7,427 bases of DNA from Pseudomonadota bacterium (GCA_029781465.1 JAKOWQ010000421.1:1-7427); one strand, 5' to 3'; counted from the first letter of the stretch, positions 1 to 5,906 are shown. A program made the numbers and translations. The notes: generated by a model not told the origin, from the letters alone.

Positions 1-384
1 TATCTTGCCGCGATGGGTGAGGGCGGGGAACCTAGCCTTGTTCATTGTGTCGCGGGCAAGGATCGCACCGGCTTTGCTGTGGCGATGCTCCAGCATATTC
101 TGGGGGTCGATGCCGACGAGATCCTGGCCGACTATCTGCTTACCAATCAGGCCGGCAATATCGACGCACGGATCGCTCAGGGCGCCGAGCATATCCGCGC
201 CCGCTACGGCCCGGTCGACGATGTTACGGTGCGCACCTTGATGGGGGTCGATGCCGCGTTTCTGACGGAATCGTTTCAGGCAATTGCCGATCGTCACGGC
301 TCGATCGATGCGTATCTGGACGCGGTCCTGGGCGTTGATCGGGCTGCGCAGGAGAGGCTGCGCGCGCTTTACCTCGTATCCTAG
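1..384 (+). CDS. Tyrosine-protein phosphatase, MptpB-like (5' end missing)
   Basis: The 127 visible codons are open from the first base, so the true start lies left of the window; the ATG at 13 is internal. The frame carries HCVAGKDRTG, the P-loop of the tyrosine/serine phosphatase family 3 (Y_phosphatase3, MptpB-like). Its nucleophilic Cys is at bases 46-48 and the phosphate-binding Arg is six residues later. Family knowledge: these enzymes hydrolyse phosphotyrosine, phosphoserine or phosphoinositides through a cysteinyl-phosphate intermediate and are cytosolic or secreted. The C-terminal part is helical (ILADYLLTNQ and the repeated-looking GVDA segments), as usual for the domain after the P-loop. 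About half of a roughly 250-residue protein is probably missing, so a signal peptide cannot be judged. It ends at a TAG that overlaps the stop codon of the opposing hydrolase gene. The family call is firm; the substrate is unknown. Confidence 0.88.
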   Translation, partial: YLAAMGEGGEPSLVHCVAGKDRTGFAVAMLQHILGVDADEILADYLLTNQAGNIDARIAQGAEHIRARYGPVDDVTVRTLMGVDAAFLTESFQAIADRHGSIDAYLDAVLGVDRAAQERLRALYLVS

Positions 385-396
385 AGGAAGCCGCGC
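362..396. terminator. Hairpin over the convergent stop overlap, possible bidirectional terminator
   Basis: An imperfect stem spans the junction of the phosphatase and hydrolase genes. GCGCGCTT (362-369) pairs with AAG (388-390) plus CGCGC (392-396), leaving C391 bulged. After a 2-nt bulge, CCTC (372-375) pairs with GAGG (384-387) around an 8-base loop. That is about 12 paired bases, mostly GC, exactly over the two stop codons. No T-run follows on either strand, so it is not a classical intrinsic terminator. It could still slow polymerase or protect 3' ends in both directions. The structure was found by eye and no folding energy was calculated. Confidence 0.35.
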
Positions 397-1250
397 ACCT
401 CGCGCATGAACCGGTCGAACTGGTCATGGTGCAGCCAGTGACCGGCGTTCTCGAATTCGATCACCCGGTGATCCCGGAAAACCATCGCACGCCCATCGCT
501 TTCGGGGTTCGATGCCCATGAATCCGCGCCGTAGAGGAACAGCACCGGGCAGGCGATCGCCGCCCACAGCTCGTTCAGGCGCTCTTCGGGCGTGTCTTCG
601 AACGGCCAGTTGTTGAGGTAGGGGTCGAACTTCCAGCTCCAGGTGCCATCCTCGTTGCGGCTGGCGCCGTGGACCGTGAGATGCCGGGCCTGCTCGTCGG
701 TCAGAAAGGTGTTTTCCTCCTTCATTCGCGCGTAGGCCGCTTCGATCGTCGGGTAACGGCGCATGATCCGCCCCGAGGAAGCGCGCCGCTCTTCGATCCA
801 CTTGCGGAAGCGGTTGGCATAGCCCTCGGCTTCGCGGCGCGCACGGACTTCGGGGGAGGGGCCAAGCCCTTCGATGTTGACCAGCTTGCGGACCTTTTCG
901 GGATAGAGCCCGGTAAAGCGCGTCGCGATGTTACCGCCCAACGAGTGTGCCACGATAGTCACTTGATCGTGCCCAAGCGTGTGCACCAGCTGGGCAAAAT
1001 CGTAGACGAAGGCGTTCATCTCGTAGTTGCCGTCGGGGACCCAGGCGCTGTCGCCGTGGCCGCGCAGGTCGGGGGCGATCACGTGCCAGTCGCGCGCCAG
1101 CTCCTCGGCGACCCAGTCCCACGAGCGGCAATGATCGCGCCCGCCATGCTGGAGGATCAGCGGCGGAGCCGAGGGGTTGCCCCAATCGACATAATGCAGC
1201 CGCAGCCGCTGCGAGATGAAGCTGTTCGAGGTCGGTCCGTGCGGGGTCAT
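381..1250 (-). CDS. Alpha/beta hydrolase
   Basis: A 289-residue alpha/beta-hydrolase-fold enzyme, close to the usual length. Visible landmarks are the oxyanion-loop HGG at residues 35-37, the DLRGHGDS segment at 61-68, the nucleophile elbow AHSLGG with Ser103, a likely acid in GADS (Asp243), and the catalytic His271 in AGHWLHH. Residues 130-220 form the cap domain. No signal peptide is seen, so it is probably cytosolic. The family includes epoxide hydrolases, haloalkane dehalogenases, esterases and C-C hydrolases; the Ser nucleophile argues for an esterase or lyase-type activity rather than a dehalogenase, and the substrate is not predictable. I place the start at the ATG at 1250. The frame stays open upstream to 1472, but that stretch is antisense-like reading of the neighbouring gene. 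An in-frame GTG at 1256 is an alternative start. It lies 19 bp after the outer-membrane protein gene and is probably co-transcribed with it. Confidence 0.9.
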   Translation of the reverse strand: MTPHGPTSNSFISQRLRLHYVDWGNPSAPPLILQHGGRDHCRSWDWVAEELARDWHVIAPDLRGHGDSAWVPDGNYEMNAFVYDFAQLVHTLGHDQVTIVAHSLGGNIATRFTGLYPEKVRKLVNIEGLGPSPEVRARREAEGYANRFRKWIEERRASSGRIMRRYPTIEAAYARMKEENTFLTDEQARHLTVHGASRNEDGTWSWKFDPYLNNWPFEDTPEERLNELWAAIACPVLFLYGADSWASNPESDGRAMVFRDHRVIEFENAGHWLHHDQFDRFMREVRGFL

Positions 1251-1270
1251 GGCCACGGCTTTGCGCGCAT
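1247..1270 (-). other. Seven-codon mini-ORF bridging two genes
   Basis: Between the outer-membrane protein gene and the hydrolase gene lies a tiny frame, ATG at 1270-1268 to TGA at 1249-1247, encoding MRAKPWP. Its ATG shares the A of the upstream gene's TGA stop (TGATG), and its TGA overlaps the hydrolase start (ATGA). No clear Shine-Dalgarno sequence precedes the hydrolase ATG. The mini-ORF could therefore pass terminating ribosomes on to the hydrolase start. This is inferred from geometry; such short frames also occur by chance. Confidence 0.25.
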
Positions 1271-1986
1271 CAGAATTCGAATTCAAGGCCGATGCGCAGC
1301 TGCCCCTTGGTATCGTCGCGCGCGGCGCCAAGCGCGAACAAGTAGCCTGCTTCAAGCTCGACTTCGGGGCCCAGTGCTTCGATCTCGAACTTGGCGACCG
1401 GTCCGAAGAAATGCTCGGCGCGGGGCAGGAAACGGTCGATGCCGCCCAGCTCGCCAAAGCCCTGAACGCCAAGGCGGATTTCGTGGAACACCTCGTAGTC
1501 GGCGGAAAAGGCGTAACCCAGCTCGACCTTTTCGGACGAATCGAGCTCCTTTGCCGCGATCAGGTTGAGCCGCAGGTCAAAGGGGCCCTTGCGATGCTGA
1601 AGCAGCAGCTTGGTCTCGATTTCATCGTTGCCGTCGAACACGATCTCGTACTCGCCGTAGAGCGCGATATCGAAACCGCCGACCCGGCCAAGTGCCCAGA
1701 TCGCCTCTACTCCAAGCTCTTCCGCCTTGCGCGCAGCGCCCGGCTCCTTTTCGAATTCGGCCTGGATTCCCAGGCTGAAGCTTCTGGAAATGCCGTATGA
1801 GGCCTCAATCTGGATAACATCCTCGCCGTTGTCGGCGCCGCCGGTCAGAAGGTCATAGCGGGTCTCGGCCTCAAGTTCGCCCGCGTTCACGGTCGCACCG
1901 TAAACCTCCGTGCCCATCCCGGGCGCGGCGTGAGCCGCAGAAGGCAAGGCAACCGCGATCAGGATCGCCGGAATTGTCTTTCGCAT
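1270..1986 (-). CDS. Secreted protein, probable outer-membrane beta-barrel, function unknown
   Basis: A 238-residue protein with a clear N-terminal signal peptide: MRKT, a hydrophobic core IPAILIAVAL, then a likely cleavage after SAAHA at residue 20. The mature part has no further membrane helix. It is built from alternating hydrophobic/polar strands (for example FDIALYGEYEIVF, FDLRLNLIAAKEL, IRLGVQGFGEL) and ends in GLEFEF with a C-terminal Phe, the usual beta-barrel assembly signal. It therefore most likely sits in the outer membrane as a small barrel of about 10-12 strands. It is unusually acidic for its size. I do not recognise a named family; a transporter-like or phenol-pathway MetA-type barrel is possible. 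The ATG at 1986 is chosen because a strong GGGGGA ribosome site lies 5-10 bases upstream and the signal peptide begins there. The longer frame from 2025 would spoil the signal peptide. Confidence 0.75.
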   Translation of the reverse strand: MRKTIPAILIAVALPSAAHAAPGMGTEVYGATVNAGELEAETRYDLLTGGADNGEDVIQIEASYGISRSFSLGIQAEFEKEPGAARKAEELGVEAIWALGRVGGFDIALYGEYEIVFDGNDEIETKLLLQHRKGPFDLRLNLIAAKELDSSEKVELGYAFSADYEVFHEIRLGVQGFGELGGIDRFLPRAEHFFGPVAKFEIEALGPEVELEAGYLFALGAARDDTKGQLRIGLEFEF

Positions 1987-2149
1987 GAAGTCCCCCGTAG
2001 TCGCTGACATCGCTAATGCGAGCAAGTCGCAATTGCAATGCGGTCATGGCATTTCCTTGATCGAGCGCAAAGTCAGGGAAAAGGCGCTGAGCGGCACTGG
2101 CAAAGCGCGTGACTGCGCCTTATCTCGCCGGGGCGCAGCGGAGGATTTC
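1987..2149. promoter_or_regulatory. Divergent intergenic region carrying promoters for trxB and the outer-membrane gene
   Basis: This 163-bp spacer separates two divergent starts and must hold both promoters. The clear elements are ribosome sites: GGGGGA before the minus-strand ATG (1986) and GGAGG at 2140-2144 before the trxB ATG. Promoter matches are weak. TGGCAA (2098-2103) and TATCTC (2121-2126) at 17-bp spacing could serve trxB. TTGCAA with a 17-bp gap to TAGCGA could serve the minus strand. Overlapping palindromes GCAATTGC (2029-2036) and ATTGCAAT (2032-2039) sit in the middle and might bind a regulator. No sequence here looks coding. Confidence 0.4.
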
Positions 2150-3100
2150 ATGGCGACTCACACCACCCGAATGCTCATCATCGGCTCGGGCCCGGCGGGC
2201 CTGACCGCCGCGATTTATGGTGCCCGGGCCGGATTGCAGCCGATCGTGGTGCAGGGACTCCAGCCGGGCGGACAGCTGACCATCACTACCGATGTCGAGA
2301 ACTATCCCGGCTTTCGCGATGTGATTCAGGGGCCGTGGCTGGTGCAGGAGATGCAGGCCCAGGCCGAGCATGTCGGCACGCGGATGATCTGGGATACGAT
2401 CGTCGATATCGACCTTTCGGGTCCGCCGTTCCGCGCGGTGGGCGATGGCGGCGATGTCTACGAAGGCGAAACGCTGGTGATCGCCACCGGCGCCCAGGCC
2501 CGCTGGCTCGGCGTGCCGGGTGAGCAGGAGCTTTCGGGCAAGGGGGTTTCGGCCTGCGCTACCTGCGACGGGTTCTTCTATCGCGGCAAGAAGGTGGTGG
2601 TGATCGGCGGCGGCAACACCGCGGTCGAGGAAGCGCTTTACCTGACCAATCACTCGCAGGACGTCACCCTGATCCACCGCCGGGATTCGCTGCGCGCGGA
2701 AAAAATCCTGCAAGATCGGCTCTTCGCCCACCCGAACATTACGGTGCTGTGGAACAAGGCGGTCGATCATTTCGTCGGAGGGGAAACCGGTCTGACGGGG
2801 GTTGCCCTCAAGGATACCGTCTCCGGCGAGGCCTCGATCGAGCCGACCGACGGGGCCTTCGTGGCGATCGGCCATGCTCCCGCGACCGAGCTGTTCAAGG
2901 GCAAGGTCGAGCTCGATGCCGGGGGCTACATCGTGGTCGAGCCGGGCACTCCCAAGACCGCGATTCCCGGGGTCTTCGCGTGCGGCGATGTGATGGACCA
3001 CACCTATCGCCAAGCAGTGACCGCGGCGGGCACCGGCTGCATGGCCGCGCTCGATGCAGAGCGTTTCGTGGCCGAACGCGAATTTCTCGCGCGGGGTTAG
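2150..3100 (+). CDS. trxB: Thioredoxin-disulfide reductase
   Basis: A 316-residue flavoenzyme of normal bacterial low-Mr TrxR length. It uses NADPH to reduce oxidised thioredoxin in the cytosol, supplying ribonucleotide reductase, peroxiredoxins and protein disulfide repair. The FAD-binding GSGPAG lies at residues 12-17. GGQLTITTDVENYPGF (40-55) is the family's flavin-loop signature. The redox-active pair is CATC (Cys136, Cys139) within SACATCDG. The NADPH domain shows GGGNTA (153-158) and HRRDSLRAE (176-184), whose arginines recognise the 2'-phosphate. The second FAD motif is FACGD (276-280). All key residues are intact. The ATG at 2150 is supported by GGAGGA about 5 bases upstream and by where the homologous N-terminus normally lies; a later in-frame ATG at residue 8 is less likely. 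It is transcribed alone and ends on a 4-bp stop overlap with the opposing hydrolase 1 gene. Confidence 0.97.
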   Translation: MATHTTRMLIIGSGPAGLTAAIYGARAGLQPIVVQGLQPGGQLTITTDVENYPGFRDVIQGPWLVQEMQAQAEHVGTRMIWDTIVDIDLSGPPFRAVGDGGDVYEGETLVIATGAQARWLGVPGEQELSGKGVSACATCDGFFYRGKKVVVIGGGNTAVEEALYLTNHSQDVTLIHRRDSLRAEKILQDRLFAHPNITVLWNKAVDHFVGGETGLTGVALKDTVSGEASIEPTDGAFVAIGHAPATELFKGKVELDAGGYIVVEPGTPKTAIPGVFACGDVMDHTYRQAVTAAGTGCMAALDAERFVAEREFLARG

Positions 3101-3112
3101 GAAGCCCCCCGC
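3091..3112. terminator. GC hairpin over the trxB / hydrolase 1 stop overlap
   Basis: GCGGGG (3091-3096) pairs perfectly with CCCCGC (3107-3112) around a 10-base loop that contains both stop codons (TAG on +, TAA on -). The position fits a shared, two-way transcription-end structure. There is no T-run after it on either strand, so efficiency as an intrinsic terminator is doubtful. Both arms are partly coding, which may be chance in GC-rich DNA. Confidence 0.3.
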
Positions 3113-3918
3113 AACGCCGCGAGGATCTGGCCTTGCAGCCAGATCCGTGCCTGCGGCTCGACGAAGCTGTGGCTGGCATCGGGGCAGATGCGCAGGCGCT
3201 TGTCGCTGCGGTCCCAATTGGCGAGGAAAGCCTGGCCGGTGCGATCGCGCTCGGCGATCAGGATCGTCACCAGCCCGGGATAGTCCGCGATCCCTTCAGC
3301 GATCCTTTGGGCCAGACTGCTGGGCGGGGCATCGGGCTTCACCGCCTCGGCCAGGCTGGTGGCGAGCTTTCTGACCTCAACCTTGCCGGTCAACAACCGC
3401 CACAATGCGCGCGGGTCGGTCAGCCGACGCAGATAGTGCGCGCGCAGCACCGATGGGGGCATCGGGGGCGCTTCAGGTTCGGCCGGGGTTTCCGGTGCGG
3501 CTTCGGGTTCCGGTTCCGGCTCAAAGGTCCAGGGATTGGCAAGGACCAAGGCGTCGATCCCTTCGCCCCGGGCCAGCATCAGTGCGCTGGCCGCATCGCA
3601 ATTGCCGAACGCCACGATCCGCTTGAGCGTGGGGACATGGGCGCGAAAGGCCTTCAGCGCGGCGGCGATATCCGGGGCGCTTGCCGTGAAGCCGCCATTC
3701 TCGCCCTCGCTATCGCCCACCCCGCGCCGGTCGAAGCGCAGCACGGGGAAACCGGCGGTGGCGAACCGCTCGGCCAGTTCGGCCTGGCTTCCCCAAGGCC
3801 CCGCGCGCACTTCGTTGCCGCCGCTGACGATCAGCAGGCCGGTGGTCGCCGCAGCCGAATCGAGCGATCCGGCCAGCTGCACGCCTTCGCAGGGGAAAAT
3901 AAGCTGACGGCGGCTCAT
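3097..3918 (-). CDS. Hydrolase 1-type alpha/beta hydrolase, exosortase A system-associated
   Basis: A 273-residue alpha/beta-hydrolase-fold protein. Visible are the N-terminal strand LLIVSGGNEVRAGPWG (28-43, oxyanion region), RFDRRGVGDS (61-70), and the nucleophile elbow FGNCDAAS with Cys107 where most relatives have Ser. The catalytic His is probably His250 in PDASHSF, and Asp225 in AERD is a candidate acid. A Cys in this place is the pattern I know from the exosortase A-associated hydrolase 1 family (TIGR03100-type) and from dienelactone hydrolases. Residues 133-156, directly after NPW, are a Pro/Glu-rich insert. Its role in XrtA loci is unproven; thioester cleavage or acyl transfer is plausible. 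It is the last gene of the operon: its ATG shares ATGA with the stop of the preceding gene. The frame is open upstream to 3996, but the overlap start fits the fold. No signal peptide is seen. Confidence 0.8.
   Translation of the reverse strand: MSRRQLIFPCEGVQLAGSLDSAAATTGLLIVSGGNEVRAGPWGSQAELAERFATAGFPVLRFDRRGVGDSEGENGGFTASAPDIAAALKAFRAHVPTLKRIVAFGNCDAASALMLARGEGIDALVLANPWTFEPEPEPEAAPETPAEPEAPPMPPSVLRAHYLRRLTDPRALWRLLTGKVEVRKLATSLAEAVKPDAPPSSLAQRIAEGIADYPGLVTILIAERDRTGQAFLANWDRSDKRLRICPDASHSFVEPQARIWLQGQILAALRGAS
3451..3522 (-). repeat. Low-complexity Pro/Glu-rich coding tract
   Basis: This tract encodes residues 133-156 of the hydrolase 1 protein, a run of EP/PE and AP units followed by PPMPPS. 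At DNA level the densest part (about 3503-3520) repeats the hexamer GGTTCC on the plus strand, which suggests expansion by replication slippage. It falls between the NPW strand end and the next helix (VLRAHYLRRL), so it likely forms an exposed flexible loop at the cap position. Confidence 0.6.
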
Positions 3919-4595
3919 TGCTTCAGTCCCATCGCGATCACTGCCGCCAGGGCATCGGCCTGGTCGGGATCCTCGTCGGGTTCGGCGCGCAGCCACAGCG
4001 GGCTTCCCCCGATCAGATCCTGATCGATCGCCGTCAGGCGGATATCGTCGCCCGGAGCGAGTTCATGCAGCCGTGCGAACATGTCCGCCGAAAGACGGTG
4101 CCCGGCCAGTTCCAGTCCCTGGCTCAGGCCCTCGGCAAGCAGGCCCTCGAGGTTTTCCTCGCGGCCGGCCTCGCGCGAGACCAGCACCCGCGCGCGCAGC
4201 ATGGTACGCAGCAGGCTGGCACCCTTGACCGCGCCATAGCTCCATCCCGGCAAGGCTCCGGGCACGAACAGCGCGCCGCCACGGATCGCCAGCACGTGGC
4301 TGGCACCGAATTCGGCGGCAGCAGCTTCGGCGGCCATTGCCCAGTCCTCGGCCTCGACTTCGGCCAGCGAGCGAAGGCTTTCGTTGCAGCCGGGAAGATC
4401 GGGCAGAAAGCTGTCGATCCCGGCCCCATCGAGCCTGCGCATCACTTCGACCGCGAAGCGGCGCATGCGGTTGGCCTCGTCGAACAGCGCGGGCAGTACC
4501 AGCATGCGGTGCTGACGATCACGGTCAAAGGCCAGCGCAAACTCGCTGCCCGCCGCGCCGCCGGGAAGCGGACAGGGGTAGGCCGTGAACTGCAT
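3915..4595 (-). CDS. Hydrolase 2-type protein, exosortase A system-associated, probably catalytically degenerate
   Basis: A 226-residue alpha/beta-hydrolase-like protein, shorter than the roughly 260 usual for this group. The strand MLVLPALFDEANRMRRF (31-47) matches the FAEEMNKSRR region of exosortase A-associated hydrolase 2. DLPGCNES (66-73) matches its LDLPGCGDS motif. LELAGHRLSADMF (161-173) matches the following family segment. At the nucleophile elbow the sequence is AIRGGA with Arg105 where a Ser or Cys is expected, and there is no His near the C-terminus, so the triad is absent. A binding or scaffold role, perhaps with hydrolase 1, is inferred. The ATG at 4595 overlaps the acyl carrier protein stop (TGATG), and the TGA overlaps the hydrolase 1 start (ATGA), indicating coupled translation. 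The family call rests on motif recall and gene order. Confidence 0.68.
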   Translation of the reverse strand: MQFTAYPCPLPGGAAGSEFALAFDRDRQHRMLVLPALFDEANRMRRFAVEVMRRLDGAGIDSFLPDLPGCNESLRSLAEVEAEDWAMAAEAAAAEFGASHVLAIRGGALFVPGALPGWSYGAVKGASLLRTMLRARVLVSREAGREENLEGLLAEGLSQGLELAGHRLSADMFARLHELAPGDDIRLTAIDQDLIGGSPLWLRAEPDEDPDQADALAAVIAMGLKQ

Positions 4596-4855
4596 CAGCG
4601 CGCGCGCTTGGCCTCCGCATAGGCCAGCAGATTGCCGTAGGTTTCGAGCAGCTCGCCATCGAGTTCATCGTCCTCGACCACGATATCGAGCCGATCCTCC
4701 ATCTCGGTCAACAGCCCGGCGACCGCCATCGAATCGAGTTCGGGCAGGTGGCCGAACAGGCCGGTATCGGCATCGAACGCATCGGCCTGGCCGGGTTTGA
4801 GCCCCAGCACATCGGTGAGGATCCGGCGCAATTTGTGATCGGTATCGGAGGTCAT
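4595..4855 (-). CDS. Acyl carrier protein, XrtA-locus type
   Basis: An 86-residue acidic four-helix carrier protein of normal size. Helix 1 is KLRRILTDVLGL (8-19), and helix 2 begins at LPELDSMAVAGLL with Ser42 in DSM, the 4'-phosphopantetheine attachment site. A conserved-looking acidic stretch (MEDRLDIVVEDDEL) follows. A phosphopantetheinyl transferase must convert it to the holo form; it then carries an acyl or aminoacyl group as a thioester. It lies between an acyltransferase gene (31-bp gap upstream) and hydrolase 2 (stop/start overlap TGATG), and an AMP-forming ligase is encoded just across the divergent start. It is therefore more likely a dedicated carrier than the fatty-acid AcpP. 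The ATG at 4855 is chosen because the domain starts there; its ribosome site (AGAG, close to the ATG) is weak. The frame upstream to 5002 is antisense reading of the neighbour. Confidence 0.88.
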   Translation of the reverse strand: MTSDTDHKLRRILTDVLGLKPGQADAFDADTGLFGHLPELDSMAVAGLLTEMEDRLDIVVEDDELDGELLETYGNLLAYAEAKRAR

Positions 4856-4886
4856 TCTCTGGTATCCCTGACAGGCGTTCCGCGCT

Positions 4887-5873
4887 CTATCCAGCCAAGG
4901 CCCGGCGCACAAGGTGCGGCCAGGCGCGCGGCGCAGCGGGGCTAAGGCAATCGAGCCGGAAGCGCGGGCGCACCGCCTCCATCCAGTCGCGTTTGTAGGC
5001 ATCGTCGCCGGTGCCGAAATCGACCAGCCGCACCTTGTCGCGATCGATCACCTGCTCGAAAAGCGCGGCGGAAAGCGTGGTTCCGGGCGAAAGCGCCCTG
5101 GCGTCCTCACGGTGGGCGAGCTTGTGAATATAGGCCGTGCCGCCTTCGACCGTCCAGAACTGCGCGGCGATCGGCTGGCCATCGGCATGGGCCACGGCCA
5201 TCCGCAGCCGTCCAGCCTTGCCTTCCTGTTCCGCAAAGGCGCGCAGCATCGCCGGGTTGCCTTCCTCCGGCTTCCAGCTGGCCGCGTAAACTGCCTCATA
5301 TTCGTTCCACACGCGCGGCGAAAAGTGCTGGAGCAGGCGCACCGATACCTTGCCAGACTTGCGCTTGAAAGTGGTGCGGAGCGGGCCGGGGCGCGCGGCG
5401 AAGTATTCGGCGAAGCTGCGCCCGGCCACCTCAAGGATGTGATTGACGTCGCACTGCTCGCGGCGGGTTTTCCACCCGGCGGCGGCAAAGGCGCGTTCGG
5501 TCTGGCTGGCGCAACCATCTTCGTCGGGCAACGGGGCCAGGGTAGTCCGCCAGGCGCGCCGCCTGAGATCGCGGGCAAGAGCGGTGAGAGCCTGCTCGCC
5601 GGCTTCGCCTGCGCTGGTCACCGGGCGAGCGGTGAAACTGTACCAGTTGGCAAGCGAGCGCAGGTGCCCGGTGCCGACAAGCGCCAGAACGGCGCGGGCA
5701 TCGCCGCGGCTGGCAACCGCAATCAAGGGGTTCTGGTCGGCGCCGCGCGCCTGAAGCGCGATCCACTCGCTGCGGTCGAACGGCGCGGAACCCGCATGGG
5801 CGTCAAGCAGCGCCGCCGTCTTGGCATCGCCAAGCACTTCGTTAACATCGGCGTGATATGCAACGCTAACCAA
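4887..5873 (-). CDS. GNAT/BioF2-like (CelD-type) acyltransferase
   Basis: A 328-residue cytosolic protein with no signal peptide or membrane helix. Residues 150-300 fit the Acetyltransf_6 (BioF2-like, FemAB-related) GNAT domain: FKRKSGKVSVRLL (169-181), AASWKPEEGNPAML (197-210), RMAVAHADGQPIAAQFW (224-240), and the terminal DFGTGDDAYKRDW (285-297), a hallmark of this group. Residues 1-145 form the less conserved N-terminal half of the double-GNAT fold. Such proteins occur in polysaccharide and PEP-CTERM/exosortase loci and are thought to transfer an acyl or aminoacyl group to an amino sugar or lipid; here the donor may be the adjacent carrier protein (inference). It is the first gene of the operon. 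The start is a TTG at 5873 with GGGA about 10 bases upstream; an in-frame TGA at 5898-5900 limits extension, and GTG at 5837 is the alternative. It differs from the separate FemAB PEP-CTERM family as I recall it. Confidence 0.8.
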   Translation of the reverse strand: MVSVAYHADVNEVLGDAKTAALLDAHAGSAPFDRSEWIALQARGADQNPLIAVASRGDARAVLALVGTGHLRSLANWYSFTARPVTSAGEAGEQALTALARDLRRRAWRTTLAPLPDEDGCASQTERAFAAAGWKTRREQCDVNHILEVAGRSFAEYFAARPGPLRTTFKRKSGKVSVRLLQHFSPRVWNEYEAVYAASWKPEEGNPAMLRAFAEQEGKAGRLRMAVAHADGQPIAAQFWTVEGGTAYIHKLAHREDARALSPGTTLSAALFEQVIDRDKVRLVDFGTGDDAYKRDWMEAVRPRFRLDCLSPAAPRAWPHLVRRALAG

Positions 5874-5906
5874 AGCGAAAAGTTCCCGTCGGAGTTGTCA
5901 AAGCCC
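5874..5906. promoter_or_regulatory. 33-bp divergent start region with a TTGACA box
   Basis: Two operons diverge here with only 33 bp between start codons. The minus strand carries a perfect TTGACA -35 hexamer (5901-5896). No good -10 lies 16-18 bp downstream; TTCGCT at 17 bp is a poor match. If that promoter is used, transcription would begin inside the annotated acyltransferase start, favouring the later GTG at 5837. For the ligase, GGAG (5891-5894) lies 12 bases before the GTG, a long spacing. Any ligase promoter must overlap the acyltransferase coding start; TTAACA at 5842-5847 is the best -35-like candidate. Confidence 0.3.

Noticed and set aside
1273..1284. Tandem GAATTC repeat
   Set aside because: It is simply the codons for the terminal Glu-Phe-Glu-Phe of the barrel protein; no mobile or regulatory role is indicated.
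1251..1472. N-terminal extension of the alpha/beta hydrolase by 74 codons
   Set aside because: It would run antisense-like through the end of the co-oriented upstream gene in another frame and has a low-complexity Ser/Arg/Ala composition; the fold starts at the ATG at 1250.
669..1800. Overlapping plus-strand frames (299 and 194 codons) opposite the hydrolase and the outer-membrane gene
   Set aside because: The minus-strand genes have catalytic motifs and a signal peptide; the plus frames have neither.
1985..2149. N-terminal extension of trxB from an upstream ATG
   Set aside because: GGAGGA lies directly before the ATG at 2150, and the FAD motif is then at the family's normal distance from the N-terminus.
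2120..3217. 365-codon minus-strand frame opposite trxB
   Set aside because: It is the antisense shadow of an unmistakable thioredoxin reductase, with no motif of its own.
2749..4023. 424-codon plus-strand frame running from trxB across hydrolase 1
   Set aside because: It crosses two well-supported genes in other frames and has a biased, domain-free composition.
3918..4622. 234-codon plus-strand frame opposite hydrolase 2
   Set aside because: No domain is seen, and the opposite strand has coherent stop/start overlaps with its neighbours on both sides.
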